DNA from: Paramacrobiotus metropolitanus
Lineage: Eukaryota > Tardigrada > Eutardigrada > Parachela > Macrobiotidae
DNA length: 64,000 nt
Direction: 5' to 3'
Assembly: GCF_019649055.1 (NCBI RefSeq)
Contig: NW_026570338.1
Location: 1-64,000 of the forward strand
Shown: positions 19,006-31,017 of the stretch, in pieces
Position numbering within the stretch: the stretch's first letter is position 1
Layout of the letters: the number at the start of each line of letters is the position of its first letter
The notes under the pieces: model-generated
Told to the model about the DNA's origin: nothing
The model's database searches: none
What the model saw: the letters and a program-made list of their open reading frames with translations, nothing else
Program-made: the position numbers and the translations under genes

Positions 19006-20268
19006 CAGTCGTCGAATTTACTGCTAACCAGGCTATACTGTTTGCGCTAGTCTGCAACGGTTTGCTGGCTTCATTGCGGAAGGCCCGTGGATTCTGTACT
19101 GTTGGTCCTGGAGTGACCGGAGCTGTCGAAGGCGCTTGCGAACGTACGGATAAGGGCGTATCTAAGAGAAGCGCCGAATATCACCCCCCGCGGCACCATA
19201 AAACTTTAATTACTCTGTAAACGGAAATATTTCGAATTATTTTGTACAAATACAATACCCGGCCCGTAAAGAAGGACGCTGCCGCTACACCACAGTTATA
19301 TCGCTTTTGGATTCGCTCAACATCCAGAGGGCTTAAATTATCTTCTTGCTTTAACCGTCTTCCCTTGGGTTTCGGAATTATTGTTGGCATACTCGGGTCA
19401 ATGGCAAAAAGCATTGAACACGAAATGCGTAATTGAGTCATAATCGTATGGCAGCGCGTAGGTTTCCATTCCTCTACGTATAAAGAAGCTTTCGTTTCCT
19501 AAATATAGCAAACAAGGTTACTCATTTGTAATGTTCCACATTTTCGGGAGCAGTCGTGCTTCGAATTCCTTATTATAAACCGTTAGTCTCTCCCACTAAC
19601 ACAGTAAAACTAGTAACACTACCGTTAGTCAGGTTATTCCCACTTCCCTTTAGATTTCTCCTAATACAGGCATAAAATGCTCCCTTTACCGTGCGGGATA
19701 ATATTGCTCCATATGATTTCGATATGCTCATCCCGATCGGGCCTCTGGTGTTCATGATAAAAGCCCAGAGTGTGCATGAGTGCATGTTGCACGCTTCCAT
19801 AACGGTGCAGACACGCTCTCTACACTGATAAGAGCAGCGCCCCGCCCTTTCGTCCTACTTGAGTTAGGCAACTAAGAACAACAGATTGCGAGTATGGAAG
19901 ATTCCGGAAAAGTAAGGTATGAGGCAGACAACGTTTTCCTTACCCTGTAGGGATTATAAAAAGATAGTCTGATTCAGTTGTGCGTTCCACAAACTTAACA
20001 CAATTTCCGGTCATACGGCTGATAATTTGCATGGATTCCAGCACTCGATCCCTGTTCGCCGTGTCTGAGAATTTGACAGCAGACACTGATGAATCCCCAT
20101 TAAGACAACCATCAACCAAATCTTACCTTGGAGATAATCGACGCCAAAAGTGTATGGAATGGTGTTATTAGGCCAAAGCGTGTGGTCTTCTGCCTCCTGC
20201 AAGGATCCAGTTATCAGTATAACCGGACAAATCGCGGCGAAGAAAATTATCGTGGTGTATAGGGGCAT
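19006..20268 (-). pseudogene. Signal peptide, astacin-like domain and stalk joined in phase to the kinase
   Basis: Exons 20268-20127 (signal peptide, then WPNNTIPYTF), 20064-19944 (RTTESDYLFI), 19871-19690 (GCLTQVGRKGG, then HALMHTLGFYH), 19498-19291 (YDYDSITHF, then LSPLDVERIQKRYNC) and 19161-19006 (Ser/Thr/Pro stalk) spell an M12A astacin domain in order. The three zinc histidines remain. The catalytic Glu of HExxH is Ala (codon 19783-19781), and the Met-turn SIMHY is SITHF. An in-frame TAG (19822-19820) and an extra base in an A5/T5 run (19406-19410) break the frame; allowing for both, every junction phase fits through to the TM exon. An alternative acceptor just past the TAG also keeps phase. 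It is either a decayed ectodomain or one with assembly errors; it is proteolytically dead either way. Confidence 0.75.
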
Positions 20269-23103
20269 GGCATTCTAACATTTGGCTTGACCTGGTAGTT
20301 GCATTCCTGTCTTGGTTTATCAAAGCAATTTTGCTACTGGAGTATCTGTACTGACTGCCGACCAGCCTGTAATTCAAGTACAGTACGAGCATGACTAGCA
20401 GTAATGAGTACAGTACATTGGCGAATTAAGTCTTAACAAGCAGAATATTTCAATTTATCGTGTCAATCCGCGGAACCGTTACCGACGTGTTCGGCACTTA
20501 ACTCTGCACAAAAACGACAGGAAATATTAACAACATCAAGATTATGATCGAGATAAGAATCTCTACTTCGTCAACTACGTATTTTTGAACAAAAACAAGA
20601 TATTGTCAAATGTCATGAAAAGTTTCAATTTAAACGTCATGCCGGCAGCAAAGCGCCAGTCTCTCAGTAAGCAGCAATGAGCTCAACATAAACTGCTGCA
20701 GATTTCTGCCATTTCTGGTATCATTGTATGCGCTGTTGCGCCAATATTATAGCCTTGTATTAATTTATCACAACTCATAGTCTCGTACGCCTAAAGTTAA
20801 TAGGTATGCTTTAAAACCGAATCGGAAGACTTAGAGAAGAATTAGGCATTTTCGTTAGTACCTGTCTAAATTGCCGGTTGTCACCACGCTTCCCTCAGAC
20901 TTTTGTTTTTCTACAAATGTCGGGGATATTGGCAAATCAAAACTACCGTAATTTATTTTTATCGGAATCGTACGACTGGTGCCACGAAAGCGAATTTACA
21001 TACGGTACTGGTACTGTGTATTCAACCTGTTCGATATAAGCAGTCCCAATATTAACGTAAAGAGTTCAGAGGGGCAACAATGACACCGCCTACAATTCAT
21101 ACATGAAATGGCGCTATTATAGTGTGTGTGTGACCTAATCCGCCTAATAATCCTGGTGTGACCTAATCCGCCTAATCGCACGGAGCTCGGGATTGAGAAC
21201 AACTTGTCGCACGGACACTCCTGCATAATCCCCGCCAATATTTTTATATAGAAACTAGAAGACGGTATATTAATTTTGATCGACGAATGCCCTAATATTA
21301 ATCACCATCTACAAGATTTGTGGAAGTGAGAATTACGAGTAGGTAATAAAAATTATAACCACCACTGATAACTACATGACCGGCAAAACGTTTTTGCTTC
21401 CGGCTTCTCAAAAAGGCTTCAACTTATAAACTGTGGCAAATGAACAGTCACAATTATAATTGTACAGAATCTGCACCGCAGTGCAGCTAGAAAATATATA
21501 ATCACGCAAACGTTTACAGCAGTGGCAGAACTCGATATGCAGCAATTTTTGTCAAATTCGTCACGGACTCACGGATTGCTGCTGATTTAGCGTTTAGATT
21601 GAATTTTTTCATGATAATATCTTGTTTTGTTCGGAAATGATTGGCGTTTTTGAAGATTCTTATCGCGATAGCACATTCATTCTACGCTTTCGTGTTTAAA
21701 GAGTTCTTGTGCGGCACAAGAACTCTTTAAACACCTGTAGAGCTGTATCTGTCAGTATACTATGCCGGAAAGCTGGTAAACGCGTTGCTGGCGGTCCTAA
21801 CTCGATAAAAGTTTACTAACCTTATCATGAAAAGGCTTTGCTGATTCAGGACATGCTATTGTACTTACCAAAACACAGAATGGTTTGTGCTAAAAGAAAA
21901 GTTAAAGAAGCCAAGTGTTTTTCGATAAAATCAAGACGTGAATGCAGCTGGCTGGTCAAGCCGAATTCATGGATGCCATGCTCCAGCAGAGGACGCTGTT
22001 TCTTTTTACCATAATTTTTCAGAGAACAGACGAATCCGTACAAGATGGAGTAAACTTCTGGTACCACATTAACGTACAAAGTTCAGAGGGGCAACAGTGA
22101 CATCGCCTACAATTCGTACTTGCAATGATGCTATTATCTTCTGGTGTGATCTAATCCGCCTAGTCTCATCGCTTTGACCCAATAACACTGCTCCATACAC
22201 CTCTAGCGCGTGGTCCGTTAAAGGCCGCCTCTTAGTTAACCGAAAACGGCAGTTTCGATTAAAGTACTGTTCAGATTTCGAGTGGCTATGAGGACACCGT
22301 TCCGCGACTATCCGTTGCATTTTTACGGATAACTATGAAGGGACATGATCGTGTTGCAACCGAGTCGTCGAAGTTCGTGATTTCGGTGTCTTTGGTTTGT
22401 CTACAGTTGTACGGGACGACGTTCTATAAAACTAGCCTGCGATCTGACGGCACGATGAGCTGGTTTCAGTTGGTTCTGGTAATCATCATATCAGTAATCA
22501 TATCATATCAGTAATCATCATATCAGTAGTCATATCAGATTTCGTGACCTTGCTTCCTTTTCTAAACAGAACAGCTGCTACGTCCATCGAAGCGCTAACC
22601 AGCCATTTCAACATGAGATGCTTTGAGAGCATCGTTGTGATACTGTATACAGCGCTTATGTTCAGTTGCGAACTTGGGATATCTTCAATTAAGCGGGAAG
22701 ATAAGACAGCTAAAAGCTGACTACATAATTAATTTGAAAACAGTACCGCATATGCGTACTTTTCGAGCGATCAGGGATCAGATATTAAATACTTCGCAGA
22801 CCATGCAAAAATATCAAATGTGTGCATGTTTGTTGTTCTAAATTTCGCCGCCATGATGTGGAAAAACTGACTAAAGCAAAGCAACGAAATGGCGACAATA
22901 TGGAAACTGAAGCAAACCAACAGGTTTACGCTGCGGATAAGCACATCGACAAGTTCACCCCGTTTTCATAAAGACATCAATGTGGAGCGGTTTTTGCGGT
23001 GTTTGACACTCGGTTATCCCGGACAGATCTTTTGGCGGCAGGGTTCGACGAAACAATGATGAGCATTGTCGCATTCAACCGAGGCTCTTGAGCCACCAAG
23101 AGA
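20269..23103. repeat. Intergenic stretch with a duplicated non-coding segment
   Basis: No convincing gene. Segments near 21053-21180 and 22066-22170 share AGAGGGGCAACA, CGCCTACAATTC and GTGTGA(C/T)CTAATCCGCCTA in the same order, so they are copies of one repeat; the first has an internal duplication of the CTAATCCGCCTA part. A short minus-strand open segment (22079-21868, ending at donor TTTG|GTAAGT) could be an isolated exon but has no recognisable domain. ATCATATCAGT simple repeats lie at 22485-22545. Confidence 0.5.
21692..21734. repeat. Perfect 43-bp palindrome
   Basis: Two 21-bp arms, GTGTTTAAAGAGTTCTTGTGC and its exact reverse complement, flank a single G. There is no gene on either side within 1 kb. 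It could be the tip of a lost inverted-repeat element. Confidence 0.9.
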
Positions 23104-23603
23104 TTAGGAAAGGGACCGTATCTCGATCAGACGGTCACAGTAGAGGCTGACATCCTGCCCGTTGAGGTACCAGCGCGCAACACAACCCCCGCAGTAGTCG
23201 GCGCGACATCTGGCGATAGGAAATGCGTTGCAGCTGCTCGTCTGACACGGGTCTACATAACAATACACTGGCCGCTGCCCGTTGGGGCAACCTGTGTCAA
23301 AAAGAAAAACGGCGTTCAGGCAAGCGCATGAAAATAACATTCTTTCGTTTGATTCCCAATTGCACCAGAAAAATGAAATTGGCTAAGCATAATAATTTAA
23401 TAAAAATACAATTGAGTAAACATTATTTTGCGCAATCCTTTGGCAGTCTGCATTTATGATTAGGCTGCAGTCTACAGACACAACAATTAAAATTACATGT
23501 AGCGCTTCAACTTAATTTCTCATAATGACTTACGTCCAAAAGTGGCAGCAGCAACAAGTCCCGTGGACATGATTAGTAGAACAAATGCGACTGAAAAATG
23601 CAT
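23104..23603 (-). CDS. Small secreted cysteine-rich protein, one CGGC-type domain
   Basis: Exon 1 (23603-23534) encodes a signal peptide (MHFSVAFVLLIMSTGLVAAA) and ends at GGAC|GTAAGT. Exon 2 (23291-23104) follows TTGACACAG and ends in TAA. Phase 1 matches, giving 85 residues. The mature part is one cysteine-rich module of the form CPNGQRPVYC-x3-PC…C…C…YCGGC…LNGQDV…C. This is recurrent in secreted invertebrate proteins, although I cannot name the family safely. A paralog with two modules lies at 25460-26066, and upstream non-coding sequence is also shared, so the pair is a tandem duplication. Role unknown; an extracellular binding or inhibitory role is possible. Confidence 0.75.
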
Positions 23604-23739
23604 TTTCTGTCACTCGAGAAAGACCAAAAAATAACCTGCCTTTGAAAACTTTAGCAGAAGTCAAACACAATCCTGAATACGAGCGGTATACCACATAAAT
23701 TATAAGCACATAGAAAACCACGAACGAAGTAATACCTTA

Positions 23740-24000
23740 CTGTGCAAGCATTTTGTCGCAGGAAAGTGATTTTATATCAGATGAAATTACGACCGTCAGG
23801 ATGAGAAACCATTTTACTATGCGCGGTGTTGTGGCATTTACTGCAAAGACAATCACAGCCGTAAGTGCCCAATCACCACTTCAAACAAGCGTACTGGAAC
23901 CAAACACTTCCCTTCGCCTTTACGAGCGTGTTTTCAGTTTTACTGTGAATACCTATCTGCGGCAAAAATATTTTATAGTCTAATGTTTACTAAGCAATAA
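23740..24000 (+). repeat. Duplicated upstream region (partner at about 26200-26450)
   Basis: Shared words in the same order include GATTTTATATC, GAAATTACGA/GAAGTTACGA, TTCGCCTTTACGAGCGTGTT/CTCGCCTTTATGAGCGTGTT and TAAATATTTT-like ends. The two copies lie upstream of the two paralogous Cys-rich genes, so they are their duplicated promoter regions. Nothing further is recognisable in 24000-24900. Confidence 0.7.
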
Positions 24001-24929
24001 TTAAACCAATATTTCAGCGAAGCGGAGGCATCGCACCTTTCTGACGCTGACTTTTATCAGTGTAATATAATATTACAGTATCCGCTTTGGGCATAGAAGT
24101 ATTTACAACATAGTGGCAGATCGACAAACAAACCTATTAATGGCGCAAAATGAAACCTGCAATAAAATTAGTAACTTTTATATTGAAAGTTATCGTAATA
24201 TTATGTCCGTAAGTTCTTGGCAGCCGTCCTTTTTCATGCACACTTATATTTCACCACATCGCTTAAGGATACTGCGTTTCAATCGTAGAAATAACTTTTG
24301 TGCGACAATTGAACGAAAGGTCATTGACAATTCGGGGAAGTTGCCAGTTTCTATTACAGAGTAATAAACAAATTCACGGGAGTTTCCCTACCCTTTGCGA
24401 GACTGATGGGTATTAGGCACAAGTTCCGACTGAATGCACAGATTTCCGGTTTCTGACTGATTTCTAAATATTTTTTTTCTGAAATTTACTGTCGCTTTAT
24501 TCTTGATTACAGGATGCCGAGATTTCAACGTAGCGATTGATAGCAGAGTATTGCACATTGGGCATTATTGCCTCTTATTCGTACATCTTTTCCAGTTGTA
24601 ACCTTTTATTGCATTAACTTCTTATGTCTGCAAACATCATACAATTTTATTCACATTTTGCGTACGGGTGTTATTAGCGAGAGCAAGCAGACGAATCTGA
24701 GAAGCGCACTTAGCGAAGATTCTTGTGCGAAACGCAAACAGCAACACAACAACAGACGCATTCGTTCTGTACGAATTCCGGTCAGACTGGTAAACGTTAA
24801 AGCTAATGAAGTACAGCGTACAATCGTTACACTAAACAAAAAGTATATCTTTATATATTAATGGCCCAGTGTTGTGGCTGATACTGAGTGATATATAGTA
24901 GCTACTGAAAAATTCAAAGACAGAAGAGC

Positions 24930-25175
24930 TGTCGCGGTATGTGACTCCCCTCTCATCACGTCCACCACTTTCCATGCCATCCGCACCCAGATCTTGGAGT
25001 TCTTCCTCACGTTCCCTCAGACCGCGCGAAGCGCCGCGAACGACCGGAAAACTGCGCCTTGACCAACCTGGTGGCTTTTAGCGTCATCGGCTGCCGCGTG
25101 CAGTTGATTATTAGTGTAAGAAAAATGACTTTCCGACTCTCAGGCACCCGGGAGTGTCTACGATTGGTCCGTATT
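24930..25175 (+). pseudogene. Decayed copy of the leucine-rich-like ORF
   Basis: The sequence matches 15735-15915 closely: shared GCCATCCGCACCCAGATC, GAGTTCTTCCTCACG, ACGACCGGAAAACTGCG, TGACCAACCT and GTCATCGGCTCCCGCG-like stretches. It then jumps to a match of 16137-16180 (CCCGGGAG(C/T)GTCTA). The middle is deleted and small gaps destroy the frame. It lies between the two Cys-rich paralogs. Confidence 0.85.
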
Positions 25176-25459
25176 TGCATCTGACTGTTACTTTAAAACA
25201 TTTAATTACAGTACGTTTTTCTGGGTCGTTTTACTTGGAATATGGTGTAATCTGCTCGTAGCCTTAAAAGCGAAGCAATCGACTCTAATGAACTCCATAA
25301 GAACACAACCGTTTGTTATAGTGTTTAATTTACATAATTATTCATTCCAACTTTACATATGTTTTAGCAAGGCGTGTTTGCACATAATGCACCAAAATAA
25401 TCCACCGAGTTAACAGAATCGAAGTCAGCTCTCCAGTATTATGATTTATGCACAAGAGA

Positions 25460-26066
25460 TTAGCAGGCATTCGACACGTTCATCCCGTTTTCATAGAAGG
25501 CATAATTGCATCCACCGCAGTAGTTATTGCAGCACTTAGCTCCCGGCCGTCCTGGGCAAGTCTTTCCGCGGCAAGGCTCGACGAAACACGCAACAGGATT
25601 TGCGCATTTGACCCAGGGACAGTTAATAGCCCGCTTCGCGCGCCTGTTGCACCGGCTAGTGACGTCCCGTCCGTTGAGGTAGAAGCGCGCATTGCAGCCA
25701 CCGCAGTAGTTAGCCTGACAGGTGGCAGTGGGGTAGGCGGGACAGCTGTTAAAGGAACACGGGTTGGCGTAGCAATTGACCGGCCATTGTCCGTTTGGGC
25801 AACCTGGAATTGTATCAAGTAAACACTGGCATTCGTATAAGCAAGCAGAAATTGCAATTCTTTCGGTTGATTTCAAATCAAGTGATTGCATAGCGAACAA
25901 TATAAAGTGCAAAAAATAATTGTCCTGTTAGCGATTAGAGACAAAAAAATTGGACCTAAAGCTGCGAAACTTTAGAATTTATCTTTTCTGACTTACGTCC
26001 GGAGCTAGCGGCAGCAGCGAGTCCAACGCACACGAGCATTAAAGTAAATGCGACTGAGAAATACAT
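25460..26066 (-). CDS. Small secreted cysteine-rich protein, two CGGC-type domains
   Basis: Exon 1 (26066-25997, 70 nt) encodes a signal peptide (MYFSVAFTLMLVCVGLAAAA) and ends at donor GGAC|GTAAGT. Exon 2 (25803-25460) follows AATTCCAG. Phase 1 and exon-1 length equal those of the 23.1-kb paralog. The 137-residue product has two modules, each with PC…CP…P.A.C..NYCGGCN and an NG.(D/N)V..C end; the paralog has one. The second module is joined by a KRAIN linker that could be a proteolytic site. The product is likely extracellular. Compared with the shorter gene, a module was either gained here or lost there. Confidence 0.8.
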
Positions 26067-26734
26067 CTTTTGGCAATATAGCAAGATCAGTATTAAGAAT
26101 CTGTCCGAAAATCGACAAGCGTCAAAAAATTAACCTAAATTACATGTGGTGCTAAATAAATTTAAAGCTCAAGAGAGCGATTAAAATAGGTAATTATTCT
26201 GCAAAGTATTTCGCCGCGGCAAAATGATTTTATATCGGCTGAAGTTACGAGTTCCATGCTACGTTTTATAGGTGCGTTTTACAATGTGCCGCGTTGTGTT
26301 ATTTTCTAAGGACAGTTGCCGACGAAGTGCTGAATCGACACTTTATACAAGCGGACAGAAACCACAAAATCCGCCTCGCCTTTATGAGCGTGTTGTTGGT
26401 TTCGCCGTAAATACCGGTATGCGGTATAAATATTTTGTAGTTTCCCGTTTACTTAGCAATCGCTGTATCAATATTTTAGCGGAACTGAAGGTGGCGCGCC
26501 GCGGTGGCGTTAAGTTTTCTCGGCGTAGAATATCCTCACATCCGCTTTAAACATATTTCAGTAGAAGTACATCGGCATGTCAACAAACAAATCGTTCAGT
26601 TACGCCACAAAAAAATAAAATTACCGTTTTTGTTTTACCATTTGCCCATCACGCACCAAGGAGTCTTTTATCCTGATCGTTAAATAAAGTTAGGTATGGT
26701 ATATTTTAGCAAATAAATGCAGTTGCATCGATAA

Positions 26735-29700
26735 TCAATTCTGTGCGACAATTGTCGGAAGAAATTGAGAAAGGTCGCCTACATTATAGGGCGTGTTGCC
26801 AACTGGTAGCATAGAGTAACAAATAAAATTCCGACAGTCTCCTTCCGCCTCCCGAAAGTGGTTGCCACTAGGCGCCGGTGGCGGCACACTTTCTGCAAGT
26901 TTCCGATCTTCTATGGCTTTGTCGCAGGATTTTGAGGTTTTGACATCGCCATCGGCAGCAGTAGACACAGGACACATTGAAACACTGTATTTTATTTCAT
27001 GAGCCGGCTTCACTGCGTCACATGCAGCAGTGTCACTTTGACAACTTCTCAACGAATACAGTGATTTGGCCTTCCGGAGCACCGCCAGCCACTCATCGCG
27101 TTCATCCGATGAAGGCGTCAGCACACCAATGTCTTCTTCGTTGTCCCGGCTTTTGATGACGAAACGCCGGTTGGATTTGCATGACCGTGAGCCGAACGAC
27201 GGCATTACTGGAGCTTCGTGGCGAGGAAGGTCACGTTTAGTCGCTCGCGACCAGGGGACGACGAAGGAGCTGGTGGAGAGATCGGGTAAAGGCTGCAAAG
27301 GTTCAACGGGTTTTCCTATAACAGCCTGGTGTAGCTACAAAACAAAATCATATGTAAAACTGCTAATTTATTTAGCAATGAGACATCGGTACTTTACCGT
27401 ACGCGTCCGCTGGCAACAGTTTCAGTACGAGGACAATTGGGTGCTGTGAACATACCCTGCACGATTAGGCTGCGATGAACAGCCGGCTAAATTTAAGCCG
27501 TTTGCATTCAGACTGTGATATCAGTAGCGTTGCGAGCTACGGGCTGTTCATCGCAGCCTAATCGTGCAGGGTATGTTCACAGCACCCAGTTGTCCTCGTA
27601 TAATCATATAAAACGTATTGTTAACATAACTAACAACATTTACTACTGTAATAAGCTCATACGGACACAAAGAAATGGGACACAGCAGATTTATTAAGCA
27701 AAACAATAAAGTTGTCAATTTATTTCTTAAAAATTAAGATAATGCTAACACGAGTAATAATTAAAATAATAACTTACATAATAAGGTTAATACACAGCAA
27801 CAAATAAAAATTATAAATTTATTAGAATTACAATTCATTTAAATTATTATTTAATAAAACTATAAGATAATAATAGATTATTTATTTAAAAATTTACGTA
27901 TTTCAACTTTTGAATATTTATAAAAATATAAACTTTGTTCTTTGCCATGGGCGGTCGACATAGAGACACCGTTTCCTGCGGACGCGCACAGTAAAAATGT
28001 CGCAAAAATTAATGTTAAGGGAACAGTTACCGCTGTGTGATATCTTCTCCTTATGCCGTACTGCTCATCGTACTCCCACACTACACTGACCCACAGCGGG
28101 ACAACCACGCCGAAAATGTCAACTAACCGCTTTTCCTTCAGAATGGATACTTTGGCGGGGAAGCGGGTCGGCTCGGACGCCGTGGCTTTGATCATAACAG
28201 GGGTAGTGCGTCGCGGTGACGTGCTGAAGGATAAATTGGTCAGTACGGCTAACCACTGTATCTGGAGGAGTTTGTTAGGGGTGCGGTAAAGGTCAACACG
28301 ACCGGTCAGTTTCTTGTATAACTCTAGCGCCAAGTTATGGTTGCTGATGCAGAGATAGTTGTCCGGGTTGACGAAGACAGAGGGTGTTTGGTAGGGAAGA
28401 GGGACGGAACGGATGGAGCAGTCGGATAAACGGTAGGCACTCAGCAGTTCGTGATTGTGCTACAGGAGGCAACAAAATTATTTTTCCAAATTCAAAAATG
28501 AAATTATTAATAAGCACAACAACCACAATCGACGCTTCCTGCAAATATTTGTAATAGTAATACCGTATTGCATGTCTTCATTAAATATTAACCGCTTCAA
28601 AAATCTGTTCTATTTTTGAAAGCTGTGTCACACGCTCTTGTAATTTTTTCAATGTAATGTCACTATAATTCCTTGTAATGTGCTGATTATTACCAGCAGC
28701 ACACCTTATGATTATAATTATCGAACTATGAAATATAAACAACAAAAATTGCATAATAATTTAACTGTTTAAATACAAAAATTGTGGGTAACAACTGACC
28801 TTACTTTTGGCGTATTCTTCTAGCGTCCCGTCACTATAGGCCACCCACGTAACCGGCACCCACTTCCGCCACGTTCGATCACGGAACCGGTGGCTGTGTT
28901 TCCGTTCCACCGTGCCACGCAGCACCACCGTACGCCGAGTGGGAAAGGGCCTTGGAGAGGCGGTACCACAGGGAAGGGAGGCGGAAACTCGCGGAAGCGG
29001 AAGTAGTTCCAGCAGAGAACGGACTCGGGGTGGGGCGACGACCGGTGGTGGAAGTCGTACGGGAGAGGGTTGGAAGGAGCGGTGGATTAACTGCAGAATA
29101 TTGTACCAGTTCTCCGCTTCCTCCTGGCTAGCGAAACGTGTCGACCATGTGACCTTTCGAAGAAGTAATGTCGAATCATCGAAGATATCCTCGATTAAAT
29201 TAAATTTGTTTTGCTTTAAATTGCTGATGGTAAGGGATTTAACATCATGTGAAGGAAGCTGGCTGGCCTGGAAAATGCAAATATGTGCGTTAATAATTAT
29301 CATAATTCTCTCATAAATTATTGTAAAAAAATCTAATAATTATTAATCTAATAAACCATTCAGTTAATTAATGATGATCATAATTAGCGTGCAGCAATAA
29401 ACTGAATCAATCATAGTTGGCACTTCCTTAGCCAGTGAAACCTACTGGCAAAAAGGAATCTTGAGATTGACTGAACATTTACCGAAATTAGCATGACTCA
29501 AGTGATTGTTATCTTTAGATAAGACTTTCCGGAAGATCGGAACAAAGCCATTGTACTACGCTATGATACAAATTAAATCCAGAAACATGAAGCAATAGTT
29601 GTAAATTTCGTGGACCAGTTAAATGCAGTATTGTTACTGCACTGCAGATCATTTCCAAAAGTAATTAATTTTGTTCGATAACATATCGCGTCCGCAATAG

Positions 29701-30032
29701 GTTGTGTATTATAATTTGTACTCCACACAGTACCAAATATTATAATTCAATTTTTATGAGACGTGGGCATGATCTACCTGGGTATCGTCACAGTTGCGAA
29801 TTAAAGTCCTGTGAATAGAAGCATTCGGAAGTAAAGTCCAGCCCACTTGGCGGCGTTCTAGCTTGATATTCTCACAGATTCGTGTCTCGTTGACATTCGC
29901 TTGCAAGAGGAATCCCTGGTGCACATGCTGCAGGGGAATATGTGAGCCTGGCGGTTCGTTACTGGCTTCCCCACAGGAAATATCCAGCAATTCCGGATGT
30001 ATGGGAATCACAAATTCAGTGTCCTCTACCAT
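26735..30032 (-). CDS. Protein with three PH-like domains, four exons
   Basis: Exons 30032-29778, 29267-28800, 28459-28031 and 27334-26735 all join in phase 0 and give about 583 residues. PH-like domain 1 spans exons 1-2 (HQGFLLQ start; FASQEEAENWYNILQ end helix). After a Pro-rich linker, domain 2 spans exons 2-3 (RTWRKWVPVTW and DGTLEEYAKSK, then LSDCSIRSVP). Domain 3 spans exons 3-4 and ends RRFVIKSRD with the helix SSDERDEWLAVLRKA, whose Trp is the conserved PH residue. The C-terminal 100 residues are disordered. PH domains usually bind phosphoinositides or protein partners at membranes. The ATG at 30032 directly follows AAAAG, so an upstream exon is possible. Decayed copies of exons 3 and 2 lie at 38.2 and 42.5 kb. 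Confidence 0.7.
27426..27600. mobile_element. Foldback/MITE element in a PH-gene intron
   Basis: Two arms of 59-60 bp (27426-27484 and 27541-27600) are reverse complements with one visible mismatch, separated by a spacer of about 56 bp. Ends are TACGAGGACAA and its complement; a TA on each outer edge suits a TA target duplication. Non-coding. Confidence 0.85.
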
Positions 30033-31017
30033 CTTTTGACGAGTTCTCCGAGCGCAGAGGTGCTCACAAATTCTTCAACAATCTGCTAAACGGAAAGCGA
30101 AAGAATTCGGACAAAATTTGCCTTGGTGCTTAAAAGCAGAATTTCCTCCGTGACGGGAATTATGAAGTTACTAACGTTGCTGATTTAAAATTTAAATAAA
30201 AATCCCTTACAAAGAAATATATAACTGTATGCTTTTAACTGAATTTTAGCGCTATTGAAAGTGAGTAAGTACTTACAGTAATTATCGATAAAATCCTCAT
30301 AATGTTGTACATATGAGATGCTTGGCAACTGCGTTAGTGCTTAGTACTGCTTACAGTATTGCAACGGCAACTTCTATAAGCTGCCACTAGTGGAGTGGGT
30401 TACACACCCGTACCACGATAAAACGAGGTTTGATGGTTCGTCGATGGCCGTCGGTGATGTTACGAGTTAGCGAATTACCCAAAAATCAATTATGCAATTG
30501 CGAACATGTTAACCGATACGGGCGCGATTGTCAAAGTGCACAAACATTTTTAATCAGCTGAAAAGTCATTGGGGAAGAGCAAGGGCAAGGGCAAGAGGAA
30601 GGACGATTTTAGAACATTCAGACAATCTCAGAAGTCTAGCAAATCCACGTTAGGACTGGTCATCTCGCACAAGTACACATTCAGATGTCTCCGGTTGAAC
30701 TAGCACCAATGAGATGTACATCTTCACTACAGATCTCATTTGTACGGCTACAGTATGTTGTCATTGCTGCTGTTATTGCTGCTGTTATTGCTGCTGTTTA
30801 ACACTTAACGTGTGATCGCAGAAGCTTTACGTGCGATCGCAGGTTTTGACGTTTTGTTACCCTGTACAACGACTTCCTGCGACATCGCTACAATCATCGT
30901 CTTTTTCTGTTGTCGGTTGAGGCTGTGGAATAAGTACATCTTTATTATGATAGAAAAATAGTGTGAGTTTTATATACCGCCAAATAAAAAGCATGTCGCT
31001 ACAATTATTATAATAAA
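30033..31017. repeat. Gene-poor stretch with short TGCTGTTAT microsatellite
   Basis: No supported gene. A (TGTTATTGCTGC)n-type microsatellite lies at 30761-30798. The rest is AT-rich unique sequence without recognisable features. Confidence 0.5.

Noticed and set aside
19573-19800. Minus-strand frame beginning MEACNMHS as a gene
   Set aside because: The neighbouring frame encodes the astacin zinc-binding segment with matching splice phases; this frame is its shadow.
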